64,000 bases of DNA from Agrostemma githago. Lineage: Eukaryota; Streptophyta; Magnoliopsida; Caryophyllales; Caryophyllaceae. Location of the stretch: NCBI GenBank assembly GCA_958450325.1, contig OY288247.1, forward strand, positions 62,375,701 through 62,439,700, in the 5' to 3' direction. The notes beneath the pieces were generated by a model. The model had not been told where the DNA came from. It searched no databases and saw only the letters and a program-made list of their open reading frames with translations. Every line of letters begins with the position of its first letter. Position 1 is the stretch's first letter. Below, in pieces: positions 51,324 to 63,569 of the stretch. Made by a program: the position numbers and the translations under genes.

Positions 51324-52319
51324 CTCTTCAAAGACCCAAAAATAATCACCTAAGATGAAGAGGAGTGATGAATGTGGTTGGGTATGGAAGGTGGTGGTTT
51401 GGTTTTATGAGGAGTGATAAGGTGCAATGAATGAATGTGAGGTGAAGGGGATATAAATAAAGGTAGTTGAGGAGAGAAATGAAATTTTTAAAGTAGATTG
51501 TGAAAATTTGGTTTTTATGTTTTGGAGGGAAAGTTATGTGGGATATTTGGAAAGGAGGGAATTGATAGTGTAGTGAGTAAAGGTGATGGGTGATCTGGCC
51601 AAGTTGTCGGGTGAAGTTTCACCCGGTCAAGCACCATCGGGTGAAATTTCAGCCGATGGGTTTTCGACGTGAAAATCATGTCTGCAAAATTTTTCCGCCG
51701 GGTGAAGTTTCACCCGGTTAAATCTCATCGGGCAAAGTTTCGCCCGACGGTCTTCTGGTCAATTCTGACAAATTTGGCAAATCTGGGATTTTTTCTTAAG
51801 GGGAAGTTTCGCCCGGTCATAGCCTCATCGGGTGAAGTTTCACCCGACGGAAAATTTTCATCAAACCCTTTGGCGTGGCAAAAATTCCATTGGGTGAAGT
51901 TTCACTCGACGGAAATCATTCAATAATCTCACCGGGTGAAGTTTCGCCCGGCGGTGTTGTATGCTTAGTTTTCCGCCTTGCCATTTCATGGCACTTCAAT
52001 AATCACCTAAGTTTGCAAATAATGACATGACTCACATTACATAATCAATTTCTCCCACAAACATGCATGTGGTCTTCAAATTAAGCTCCATAACTTCTCC
52101 AAAAGCTTGATCTTCATCCAAATAAATGCTTCATGATGAAATCCAAGTTCATCCATTCATCTCAAGCTAAACAAAACTAACGAACACAAGGAATATGGTA
52201 CATATATACATAGTGGTTGTTGAGGATACCACCAAACCTACATCAATTGAGAAGGGGTTAAGCAACGCTCCCCAACGGGAGCTCACCAATTTTCACGGTA
52301 ACAAAGGTCTCACGAACGT
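51324..52319 (-). other. Non-coding spacer between integrase and env-like ORF, with palindrome array
   Basis: No ORF is supported here. A plus-strand frame at 51669-51926 only reflects the palindromes. The array is listed separately. The flanks (51324-51600 and 51960-52319) are AT-rich. Confidence 0.6.
51605..51955. repeat. Array of eight related palindromes
   Basis: Eight copies of a near-perfect palindrome of the form CGGGTGAAGTTTCACCCG occur at about 51608, 51649, 51702, 51738, 51801, 51828, 51891 and 51933, at uneven spacing (27-63 bp). Arms are 8 bp around a GT centre. The copy at 51738 changes arms on both sides (CGGGCAAA and TTTCGCCCG), while those at 51649, 51891 and 51933 are changed on one side only. 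Confidence 0.9.
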
Positions 52320-53512
52320 GACCGGCATGCTAAATCTTCAAACGTTGTCCATCACCTATAAATTTCTCGGTTTTTGGGCTTGATATCTTTATCGATCCAT
52401 ACGGTTGTACCTTGGTCACTTCAAATGGACCCGACCATTTTGATTTCAACTTACCGGGGAAAAGCTTAAAACGAGAGTTGAAGAGTAATACCTTATCATC
52501 AACGGAGAAGTCCTTACGAAGTATTCGAGAATCGTGCCATTTGCGTGTTCAGTCCTTGTAGATCTTCGAATTTTTTTAGGCTTCGAGTCTTAGTTCTTCC
52601 AATTCTTGTAGTTGGAGAAGGCGATTATTTCCAACAACATTCTCGTCAAAGTTTAGCGCTTTGATTGCCCATTTGGCTTTGTGTTCTAATTTCACCGGTA
52701 AATGACAAGCTTTACCATACACAAGAAGATAAGGAGTGGTTCCGTTCGGCGCTTTGTAAGCCGTCCTCAATGCCCAAAGGGCGTCATTCAAATTTTTCCA
52801 AAATTCCTTTGATTTGACGGTTAGATATCTCGGCTTGCCCATTTTCTTGAGGGTGGTAGGCTAGGGACATCTTGTGAGTGATACCATATTTCCTAAGAAG
52901 GTGTTCAAAGGTATCTTTCCTAAAATGAGAGCCTCCATCACTAATTATGGCTCTAGGCATACCGAATCTCGGGAAAATTACATTCTTGAAAAGCTTAATT
53001 ACCACCTTGGAATCATTGGTAGGAGAAGCTACGACCTGATCCACTTTGAGACATAATCAACCGCGACTAGGATGTGTTTGTTGCCAAAAGATGTGAACGG
53101 ACCCATGAAATCAATGCCCCAAACATCGAATAATTCAATTTCCAAGATGGGTTGAAGGGGCATCTCATTTCTTCTTTGTTATATTGCCACTTCTTTGGCA
53201 AGCATCGCATGTGAGAATGAAAGTTCTAATATATTTAAACATGGAAGGCCACCAAAACCCGCTTTGGAGAACCTTGGTAATTGTCTTTTGGTTGGCCAAG
53301 TGTCCACCATAAGATGTCGAGTGGAGGTGTTTTACAATATTAAATCCTTCATCGGCCGTAACACATCGTCAGTAAATTCCATCTATGCAACGGCAGAACA
53401 AATAGGGCTCATCCCAATAATAGCGTCGGGCTTCATAACGTAGTTTCTTCCTCTCTTACTTGGAATAATCGTCCAGAATATAATGAGACACTAAGAAATA
53501 GACAATATCGGC
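52320..53512 (-). pseudogene. pol: Athila integrase
   Basis: The minus strand gives ADIVYFLVSHYILDDYSK then the N-terminal region, the core (WGIDFMGPF, IISDGGSHF, HPQENGQAEISNRQ, i.e. D, D and E) and the C-terminal region (FNSRFKLFPGKLKSKWSGPF, HAGHVRETF). This is the integrase of the Athila element. Frames change near 52800 (LEKF to GKPRYLTVKSKEFW) and stops are scattered (for example after DDYSK). The start abuts the CACTA insertion: codon GCC of ADI is the first codon left of 53513. Confidence 0.85.
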
Positions 53513-53529
53513 CACTACTAAAAACAGGT

Positions 53530-54000
53530 GAAATTGCGTCGGAAAAATTGCGTCGGATTTACTATCCGACGCAAGTTTGTTAATTGTGTCGGTTTGCGTC
53601 GGTTAATCCGACGCAAATAACTTGCGTGGGATTAACCGACGATGTCCGCCTTCATGAAACAGGCGCCAATAATTTTGGGTTGGCGCCACTATGTGAAAGG
53701 TTTGCGTGGGATTAGCCGACGCAATGTTGACCCAAATGGAAGGGGTTGTGTCGGTTAATCCCACACAAAAGTTGTCGAGTCAACGCGTTAGCTTACGCAA
53801 CCAGGCAACAGGAAGACGCGTAATGCGTCGGATTAGCCGACGTTATATTGAATTCTGCTTCTGGTTTGCGACGGCTAATCCCACGCAAATGCCTTGACTC
53901 AACGGTACTAGTCAACAGAAATAAATGTATTGCATCGGATTCGCCGGCGCAAATTTGAATATTGCGTCTGGTTTGCGTCGGCTAATCCGACGCAATGTCT
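53530..54000. repeat. CACTA subterminal repeats
   Basis: GCGTCGGATTAGCCGACG-type inverted pairs and single GCGTCGG motifs are dispersed over 470 bases. In CACTA elements such motifs bind the transposase accessory protein. Confidence 0.85.
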
Positions 54001-54433
54001 GTTAAAATAAAAATAAAACTCGACAATCAGACACAATCACCCAAACCCCCTCTCTCTCTAAAAAGCGAAACACGGCGACGCACAACCCCAACCCCACCCA
54101 CCTCCGGCGAAACCTTCCTCCGGTGAGTCACCTTCCTCCGGCGACCACCAACCCACCCAGATCCGGCGTCGCAACGTTAAATCGACCCCCAACAACTAAA
54201 CCCTAGGTCTCCCTCCAGCGACCACCACCCTACCCCTTTTCCGCCGAGCTCCTTCTCTTCCGGCGAATCCAGAAACCCCGGCGAACCCTACCCTTTCCGG
54301 CGCACCCAAACCTGGCCCCCCAGTCGACGAAACTCGTCGGCGCACAGCATCTCCGGCGAGAACGAATCCCGGCGAACCGAACCCCCCGGCGTACTTAGCC
54401 CCGAAAAACCCAAACCCGACCCCCAAATCTCAG

Positions 54434-55338
54434 GTATGATAATTAGGGTTTAATTGTTTTGATTAGGTTAATTGTTACTGAATTAGATTAATTGTTAGTT
54501 AATTAGATTAATTAGGTTTATTATGTTCATTATTAGCATGTTAACCGTTTAAAGGTTATTGAGATTGTATGGTGATTAAGTTGGTATGTTAATCAGCTTA
54601 ATTAGGTTAATTAGTTTCATAATTATGTTAATTAGGTTAATTAGTATGTTAATTAGGTTAGACTTCTTTTTATTGTTAGACGGAAATTGTTAATTACATT
54701 AATGGTTAATTATATTAACTAGTAACTATGTTAGTATTTGTTAATTATGTTAGTGCTTATTAGTGATTATTGTATTAGTGATTATTGTATTAGGTTAGAA
54801 ATTGTGTTATTAGATTATAGTAGTAAAATGTAGTTTAATGAATTAGTAGATTAGTATGTAGTAGTAATAATATTAGTGTTAGTAGTAGTCATATAAGTGT
54901 TAGTAGTAGAACATTAGTAGTGCTAGTAGTAATAGTAGTAGTATTAGTGGTAGTAGTATTAGTAGTAGTATGAAGTAATAAAATACTTCATTACTATTAT
55001 TAATACTACTACTAATATTATTAATATACTACTAATACTACTAATACTAGTAACCTGCTACTAATACTACTATTAATCTACTCCAACAAATCTACTACTA
55101 CTACTACTACTCTCCTACTAAATCTACTAACACTACTACTACTATTCCCCTACTAATCTAATACTACTTATTTACTACTAATCTACTATCTACGTACTAC
55201 TACTACTACTACTAATAATACTACTACTACTAATTTTCTACTTCTAATACAACTACTAATCTACTACTACTACTAATAATAATTTTCTACTTCTAATATT
55301 ACAACTACTCTACTACTACTACTACTAATACTAATTAT

Positions 55339-55377
<39 letters not shown>

Positions 55378-55385
55378 TTAATATT

Positions 55386-55431
<46 letters not shown>

Positions 55432-55480
55432 ATAAACAATACTAAAAAAGGGAAATTCGTTGTTGTTTTTTAAATTTCAG
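54434..55480 (+). other. Probable CACTA intron with ACT/AGT microsatellites
   Basis: Donor CAG/GTATGATAATTAGGG and acceptor TTTAAATTTCAG bound an AT-rich stretch. Inside, TTAATTAGG-type repeats (54440-54660) are followed by TAGTAG-type (54840-54970) and then CTACTA-type (54985-55430) trinucleotide runs. No protein coding is seen. Confidence 0.5.
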
Positions 55481-56095
55481 CAGTTAGTGGTGGTAATAAC
55501 AGTAAGTATTAATGTTTTTGATGAGTCCCTTGAGATATGATTGCTGTTGTTACATGTTTTCGTTATGTATTGTGCATGAGGATTGTTTGATATCTACTCC
55601 GACCCACCTAATGCCCGTTCAAGAGTTACTCATTAGGAGTAATTCTTCGACAGTCTCCGTTTTGGGACTGTTCTTGTGCTTTTCATGTCGCTTAGGTTGT
55701 AAACATGGAATTGTGTTGTGTTGGTAAGAGGAAAATTTGGTGACAATTCCCTCAATCTTCTTCGATTGCATATGTGGAGTTTTCATATATTTCACATTGT
55801 GCTTTTGGAGAACTAAGGCAAATTGCTGCCGAATTTTTCTCTTATCGACATTACACAATTTCGCGTTTATCAGTGACATGGAACACACATGAATGAGTTT
55901 AGGTTGGAGTGATAAAGTCCCAGGTGATGAATCGTTTCTAAATTGATGGTTGTGAGAGTTCGAACAGATGGTGAAATTCGCGAACTTTTCTTCAATGTGC
56001 ATTTCCCCTGTTGTTGTCGCCTACTTCAAATTCCATGTTGTTGACTTCTTTCCCCACGCCATTTTGTTCATGTGTACATACCCTAATCATTCATA
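55481..56095. other. Unidentified segment with a 127-codon minus-strand ORF (55619-56002)
   Basis: The ORF (His-, Lys- and Ser-rich, e.g. FTICSNSHNHQFRNDSS and LVLQKHNVKYMKTPHMQSKK) has no family I recognise and no neighbour that gives context. It lies between the probable CACTA intron and the solo LTR, so it may be transposon 3' sequence or captured DNA. It could be a chance frame. Confidence 0.3.
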
Positions 56096-56100
56096 ATTGA

Positions 56101-59100
56101 TGTAATCCCCTAGAAATTTTAGCGCAATACAGTGACGGAAACATTGTAGAGTTGGGATTAAAACACACTGACAAACTATATCTTATTAAAAGAAATGGTA
56201 AGTCAATACAAAGGTCTCTTTTTTACAAAAGGGCTATAAGTAAAAATCTTCAAACGGGTTTATACAAATCCATAAATTGTAAGAATGAAGAAAGAGTAGG
56301 ATCCACGCTACTCGCTAGCTCACACCCAAAACCCAGCAGCAAAAACCTGTCATGTTAAAAACATAACAGCCATGTCAGTGGGGAGTAACTCGGACGTTCT
56401 CCCAGCCATATTATATCATATAATGAAAATAAGCTTTCGGAGAAAACTTAAAATATTGGAATAATAAAATCAGAACAAGTTTTCAGAAGAAAACTAAAAA
56501 TATTTGCCAACCTGCAAATCAAATTGTATCGATAATAATAAAAATATTCAAAATGACGTTATGGATAAGATTAATGTAGAATCTAGATTTTCACTAGGAT
56601 AATACTAGAAACTAGCTTCGAGAACTGTAGACTTAACTCATAAAAGAATCCAGTCTCTAACTAGGCAACTCAACTATAATAGGACTGCATGCAGCGAGGT
56701 CCTGGTTTAAGTAGTGCATACCCCTCCTAGACAGCAAATATGTCTAGTTCAGCTGACGGCGACTAACACGATGCGGTATCTAGCTTAAGGTCAAAACATA
56801 CACCCTCTTGAACACAAACCATGCTCAGTTCAACAACCAATGTGCCCCATAAAGACACACCAGCCTTACAGTTGATGGCAAAATCGTACATCCTAGACTA
56901 TATTACTTTAAACACACACTTGTCCTTATTCCATAACTCCAAAACAAGCCATTATCGATACTCAAAATATATAATCATTATAAATAATATGAAGATAAAA
57001 GGAATAAACATTTTATATTAAAAGGGAAACTTTCTATAAATAGAAACTCAATAATTTTAGAAACTTACTTAAAATAGAAGTAGTCTTATAGAAAATACTT
57101 CAGTATTAAAATAAGTGAAATGTATAGAAATAGCATTTCTAACGAAATTAACATTTTATTATTATCGGCGTTATCGTAACTTTAATATAATTCTAAATTC
57201 GTTACTCAAAATATAAATAAAATTTAATAAGTCAAAATATAGTATTTTATAAATAATTAGGAAATCGAGTTAAAACTACAAATTTTAGAAAATAAATGTT
57301 TTAAGAAAAACGATATCAAAATTAACTGAGTCGACAAACTTTATAAACGAAATGAAATTTACGAATAATTCAAATTATTTTTAACAGAGAGTTTTTCTTA
57401 ATAAATAACATGGATTTTAATAAAAATAGTCAATCGGAAACAAATAAGAATTTATCAGTGAAAATAGGCTCGACTAAAAATATATTTAAACAAAATCGAC
57501 TATTTTCTCATTTATTAGAATAAATCATAAAACGAAAATTAATTTATTAACGAGTATACGAGTTTCGATTAAAATATAAAAATACGATTTTTAAGTGAAT
57601 ATTATAAATTAACGAAATATAAAGAAAATATGCAATAGTTATTATTTAGTTACTATTGTCACGATAACCAACAAAATATTACAACGATCGTAAATAATTA
57701 AATTACTAACGATTTATAAAATGATATCGAAAACTTGTAAAAATATTTATAAGGCACAATTTAAAATAATAATTAACAATTAATAAATAGCTAAAATTAG
57801 AAAACCAAAGTTAAAAATATTTACTACATAATACTACTCAAACATACGATATAAAATCGAGTAACGTCTTAAAGTTACCTTTAGGCGATACAAATCGATC
57901 TCGAGCATGTCCTCGTCAGGGGCCTCGCGAAATACTAGAAATTGGGGAATATTGAAGGATTAGTGACGACGAACCCGAAACTGGAGGGATGAAGAACACG
58001 GCTCGGAAACTTCAGACGACTAAAACAAAGGAACCAACAAACAGCGGCAACGAAATGAGAAAAGAGGGAAAGATGAAAAAGAAGAGGAGGAAGAAGAAGT
58101 ATCGAAATAGAAGCATAAACAACATCAAACACGACGGACAACAATGAAGACAGAACGAACAAAAGTGAAGAAGAAGAGGAAAACCAGCAGTGACAGAACT
58201 GGATGACAGTACGACGACCGTAACGATCCGAACTCAAAAGAATAGCAGCAGGAAGATGACCGAATCACGATAACAAGTGAAGTGCAACAACAATAAACAG
58301 CGGTAAATCTTCAATAGAAATGAGAAGAGGAAGAAGTAAGAAGAACAAAGAAACAACAGCAACGACAATCCTAGTACACATCAAAAATGTGATGAACAAA
58401 AGCAAATCAATTTTTGCAGGAGTGCATCGTAGCAACAACATATTCACAACAACATCCAAAAACAACCGAAAACAACGAAAGAGGACAGCAAACAGCAGCA
58501 GGTCGCACACAAAGAGAAATGAAACTCGAGGAAGAGAAACAGAACAACAAAATAAACGCACAAAACGAGAACGAACCGAAAAGCGGAACGGAGACAGCAG
58601 CGACAGCGAACGAACGCAGTAGCAACAGCAGAAACCAACGCAGTAGCAACAGCAGAAACCAACGCAGCAGCAGCAGAAAAAAGGATGAATAAACGGGACG
58701 AGGTGGCGAAGGACAGGGACGAGCAGCAGCAACATAGCACTGGTACAGAAAATGGCAGGAGAAGCAGGAGAAACGAAGGAGAAAGGCGTAAGAAAAACAA
58801 AACAAAAGGGGAAGAAGAAGGGACGGAAACAGCAGAAACAGTACCGTAACAGCAGCAGCAGAGGCGGACCATCATGGAACAGGGGTGAAGAAGTTGGTGC
58901 GCGGAGGTGAAATGGAGAAGATGAACGAGAAATTAGAGGAGTTAAAGGGAAAGAATGAGGAAGGAGGGAGACGAAAAAGAGAAAGGGAAACATAAGTGAG
59001 GAATGAGAGATGGTAACGGTTGAAGAAGAGGAAAAAAAGAAAGGGGCGGAGTATGAAGCGGTGGAATGAAGGGGAAAGGAGGAGTACGTTAAACAAGGAG

Positions 59101-59759
59101 TAAGGAGGATGAAAGAGAGGAGTCAAACGAAGGAAAAATCATGAAGTCAAGTGGTCCCACAATAAATAAGGATGAAAGATAAACAAATTAATCGAATAGG
59201 CACAAGTAGGACACGGTTCCGAGACAATAAATTAACTGAACACGAAATCAAATTAAACAAGTTAATAAAATTAATCAATAATCGGACCGTCAAATAAAAT
59301 GAGTAAATAAAGTATTCGAGACGAAAACGAAGCTTGGTGAAACAAATAATTAGACGATAAAATAGCATTTTCCGATAAGTAATAAATTTACAATAAAATC
59401 AATTAGATTGATTTCTCGAGGAAATAAAATAAATATTTTGACGAAACTTAAAATAAATGAGCTTCTAGCCGAAAATACAAATTCGAGCTTAAATATAAAT
59501 AAATAGGAGGATTTAGAATTTAAATCGTCGAAATAGATTTTCGATAAGAATTAAATTAAATGTATAAAATAAATCGAAACAAAAATAAAAATGTTTAAAT
59601 ATAAGGGTTTCCGAGACAAATAGAATTTTAGGAGTTTGAAACGATTAAACGATAAATTCGTTTTATAATAATTTTAAGAATTACGAGTTAAATCGAAAAA
59701 ATAAAAATACGAACATAATCTTAATTTAATATAATATTATAAAAATCAGGGGTGTTACA
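56101..59759 (-). mobile_element. Solo LTR of the chromovirus-like family (3659 bp)
   Basis: It has plus-strand edges TGTAATCCCC and GGTGTTACA, with the perfect TSD ATTGA at 56096-56100 and 59760-59764. It is the same family as 6125-8533 and 20013-23098, but diverged. A purine-rich stretch (58000-59150, GAAGAAG and CAGCAG rich) creates long minus-strand Phe/Ser/Leu frames that are not genes. Confidence 0.9.
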
Positions 59760-59765
59760 ATTGAT

Positions 59766-62498
59766 GGGTATACCAAAGTGTAATAGTCTCAATGGCCATC
59801 AAGGCCTCAATTCTCATTGCTTCATTGATAGGTATACCATCATCTTTATTGCTTTCTTTACTAACCGCTAGTCTACTAAGGTGATCCGCTACCAAGTTCT
59901 CCGATCCGGCTTTGTCTTTAATCTCGATATCAAATTCTTGTAGAAGGAGAACCCATCAAAACAGTCAGGACTTTATCTCCTTTTTGGACATGATATATCG
60001 AATCGCCGCATGATCGATGTGAATAATGACTTTGGAACCGGTGACATATGTTCGAATTTTCTCCATGGCATAGACAACGGCTAGCACCTCTTTTTCGGTT
60101 GTGGTATATCTCGATTGGGCTTCATCAAGTGTTTTTCTTGCATAGTATATCACATGGAGCTTCTTATCCACCCGTTGGCCTAGAACGGCACCAACGACAA
60201 AATCGGAGGCATCACACATGATTTCAAATGGAAGATTCCAATCGTGTGCTTTGATGATTGGAGTGGTGGTGAGAGCGGTCTTTATCCAGCAAAAGGCCTC
60301 AAGACACAAGTCATAAAAAACAAAAGGTGCATCTTTCATAAGCAAAGAAGTTAAAGGCTTGGCAATCTTAGAAACATATTTAATGAACCGCCTATAAAAG
60401 CCAGCGTGACCTAGAAAACTCCTCACCCCTTTGACATTAGTTGGAGGTGGCAAGTTCTCAATCACGGAGACTTTAGCCTTATCAACTTCTTCTCCTCTAT
60501 TAGAAACAATATGTCCTAGGCAACACCTTGCATTGTTCAACCATAAAGTGACATTTCTCCCAATTAAAAAAAGTTTGTACTCCTCACATCGAGCTAACAC
60601 TTGATCAAGATTTTTAAGGCAAGAATCAAAAGATGTACCATGGACACTAAAGTCATCCATAAAAACTTCCATTGATTTTTCAATAAAATCGGAGAAAATA
60701 GCCATCATACATCTTTGAAACGTTCCTGGCGCATTACACAATCCAAATGGCATCCTTTGATAGGCATAGGTGTCATATGGACATGTGAAAGTAGTCTTCT
60801 CTTGGTCATCGGGGTGAATGGGGATTTGAAGAAATCCCAAATGAGCATCGAGGAAGCAAAAATAAGAATGATGAGCCAATCGTTCAAGCATTTGATCAAT
60901 AAAGGGAAGGGGGAAATGGTCTTTGATGGTGTCCGTGTTTAATTTTCAAAAATCTATACACGTGCGCCAACCGGTAATACTCCTAGTAAAAATCAACTCT
61001 CCCTTTTCTCCTTTCACAACCGTCATTCCTCCTTTCTTCAGCACAACTTGTACGGGGCTAACCCATTTACTTTCGGTTATTTGGTATATAATGTTAACCT
61101 CATACAACTTGAGGACTTCCTTCATGACAACCTCTTTCATGGTGGGGTTCAACCTATGTTGACCCTCAATCGAAGGACGGTGGTCATCATCAAGGATGAT
61201 CCTATTCATACAAACATTTGGGCTTATGCCTTGGAGGTCGGCAATGCTATACCCGATGGCCTTTTTGTGTTTTATCAAAACAACCAAAAGTTTTTCCAAT
61301 TGAGGTTCATCAAGTGTGGCATTGACGATAACGAGATAATTAGTTCCTTCAAGGAAGATATTTGAGGGAAGAGGGGAGTGGCTTAAGTTCAAGATTAGGT
61401 GGGGAGGATACCATACTCTTACCCACCGGTAGTGGTTCTACCTTTTCTTCAAGTAAGCTTTCTTCTTTAAAAGGTTGGGAATCAAGTGGTTCCTCTTCTT
61501 GCTTATCATCCTCTATCAAGTTATACTCAACCAAACTATCAATAACTTCAATGAAATACATTTGTTCAATAATTGATTGCTTAAGATCTTGAGAAAGGGA
61601 AAACTTTACCGACTCGTTCCATATGTTAAATGACAACTTTCCATTCTTTACGTAGACTATGGTACCACCGGTACCCATGAAAGGTCAACCTAAGATAATG
61701 GGGGTAATAGTGTCTTTGGGCATATCCATGACAACAAAGTCGAAGGGGATGAAAAACTTAACAACTTGCACGGGTACATCCTCAAGTATCCCAAGTGGAT
61801 ACTTGACGGACCTATCCGCAAGTTGAATAACATAATAGTGGGTCTCATCTCCCCCCCACTAAGTCTCTTAGCAATAAATAGGGTAAAAAACTAACACTAG
61901 CCCCTAGGTCACACAAAGCTTGATTAACAACAACATTTCCAACCCGACAAGGGATGAAAAAGCTATCGGGATCCTCTAGTTTCTTTGGCAATTGATTCTT
62001 AAGAATGGCACAACATTGTGCCGTAAGAGGGACACATTCTTTATCCTCTATTGTTCTTTTTTTAGTCAAGACTTCTTTCAAAAACTTAGAATAAAGAGGC
62101 ATTTGAGAAATTACCTCAGTGAAGGGTAAAGCTACCTCCACTTTCTTCAACATATCCACAAAATGGCTAAATTGGGCATTCTCCTTATGTGGCTTAGCTC
62201 GCTCGGGAAAAGGCAATGGTGGGACAAAAGCGGGAGGCGGTGGAACATTGGATTCTTCTTCTTCGGCTAATTGCTCCGCCTCTTTTCTTTTTGCTTCTTT
62301 CGCTTACATTTGCTCCTTTTGCTTTCTTTTAAGTTCTCCTTGTTCAATCTCCGCATTTTGGAGAATATCAAACTCCACTTGTATTCCCCGGTTTTGTTTA
62401 GGGGAAGTGGGAGATGTGGCTTGCGGTTCATTTTGTTGATTCACTTTGGTTGTGGTGCTTTTAGTGTTCAAGTTCAGGTTCTTGTACGGGTCCTCAAG
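59766..62498 (-). pseudogene. pol: Athila protease, reverse transcriptase and RNase H
   Basis: In order on the minus strand are a charged linker, protease (QALCDLGASVSFLPYLLL, where DLGA replaces the usual DTGA or DSGA as is common in Athila), the N-terminal RT region (FLEGTNYLVIVNATLDEPQL), RT (SYFCFLDAHLGFLQIPIHP, RMPFGLCNAPGTFQRCMMAI, VFMDDFSVHG) and RNase H (PFEIMCDASDFVVGAVLGQR, YTTTEKEVLAVVYAMEK, HLSRLAVSKE). The catalytic box is FMDD. Stops and frameshifts near 61390, 61680, 61845, 60940 and 59965 inactivate it. It breaks at the CACTA insertion within the ...TLWY/ADIVYF boundary. Confidence 0.88.
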
Positions 62499-63569
62499 TT
62501 ATTTGCCACCTCTCAAAATAACGGTATTTGCTTGGTGTGGAGGGTCTCTTGGCTTTTGGGGTTGCCCGTGCAAACCATGGGGTGGATGAATTGAGGCGGC
62601 TAAGGCTTTTGTTGCTTCTTGTGATTCACAAACCTTTAGCCTTGCTTTGGTATCTAGAATCTCACTCCATAAGTGCCTAATGACTCTTTGCAAATCACTA
62701 GTATTATCCCATGAAACTCTTCCTTGACCATATTGAAAATTACTTGATTGACCATAAGATCGAGAGGGTTGATTAAATGGTTGTTGATTGTAACCTTGAT
62801 TACCTTGAAAATTACCTTGGAACCCTTGATTGTATCCATGATTGAAATTATTACCATGTTGATTTTGTTGATTATGGTAATTGTTGTAATTGTTGGGAAC
62901 ATGGAAGTTAATACCTTGTTGATTGAAGTTGCTCCTTGGGTGAGGAGGCAAATATGGGGGCATCTTTGGAGGACCTTGATTAAAGGGCCTTTGTTGACTT
63001 TGCTTAAAGAGCCTCGGTTGACTCCCTTGGGCACGTGGCATCGGATTTTGAACATTTTGGTTCCCATAAAAAAAGTTGGGATGAAACCTTGTGCCGGCGT
63101 TGTAAGTATTAGAAAATGGATCAAATTGAGGTCTTTACCCATACACTTGTATAGCTTGGACTTCATTTGGTTCTGCAAAATAAGTTTCTTCATTAGGAAT
63201 ACAATAGCCAGAATCATGGCCAAAATTGCCACAATGATCAAATTGAACTTCCCATGTTATTTGTTGCTTAGGAGGTGATGGTTGCCTTGTTGGAACACTC
63301 CCTTAAATTTGGTACATACCTCTAGCAGTTGGCTTTGAATTCATGGCATCCATTCTCTTTGTTAATTCTTCAACTTTTGCTTCAAGTTTCAATTCATTAG
63401 AACTCTTAGATGAGTTCACTTCAATTTTTTTTCTAGAATCCCTTGATTGACCCACTCTAGAATCACTCCTTGCCATCTTTTCAATAAGACTTTTAGATGT
63501 CTCATCGGTAAGAGAAGAGAAATCTCCTCCGGCGGTCGAATTGAGGTTTTCCTTGGTTCTCGATGAAAG
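62499..63569 (-). pseudogene. gag: Athila gag, C-terminal half
   Basis: The minus strand shows a conserved coiled part (KLEAKVEELTKRMDAMNSKP), a low-complexity Asn/Gln/Tyr-rich region (NQGFQGNFQGNQGYNQQ), and the end (DLQRVIRHLWSEILDTKARL, NTVILRGGK) typical of Athila gag. Frames shift near 63240-63300. At 63569 it is cut by the LTR starting at 63570, so the capsid domain lies outside the window. Confidence 0.82.

Larger units (their letters stand above)
53513..56100 (+). mobile_element. CACTA (En/Spm-type) DNA transposon, 5' part
   Basis: The terminus CACTACTAAAAACAGG at 53513 is the CACTA signature. It is followed by about 17 subterminal GCGTCGG or CCGACGC motifs, often paired as inverted repeats. 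A 5' exon-like CCGGCGA-rich segment (54045-54433), a probable intron (54434-55480) and about 600 bases of unidentified sequence come next. No transposase is seen, so it is internally deleted. On the far side Athila coding resumes at TGGTATACC (59772-59764), which places the other end near 59765. A 3-bp TSD GGC/GGT (one mismatch) fits CACTA. Confidence 0.75.

Noticed and set aside
51605..51955. rho-independent terminators
   Set aside because: This is eukaryotic retrotransposon DNA, without T runs after the stems, and the palindromes occur in a spaced series.
54196..54426. 76-codon Gly/Arg-rich minus-strand ORF
   Set aside because: Antisense of the CCGGCGA-rich exon-like segment of the CACTA element.
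58265..58993. 242-codon minus-strand ORF rich in Phe, Ser and Leu (and the overlapping 58407-58875 frames)
   Set aside because: It is a product of the purine-rich stretch inside a solo LTR. Three overlapping frames are open at once and no domain is seen.
62748..63278. 176-codon plus-strand ORF
   Set aside because: Antisense shadow of the Asn/Gln-rich part of Athila gag.
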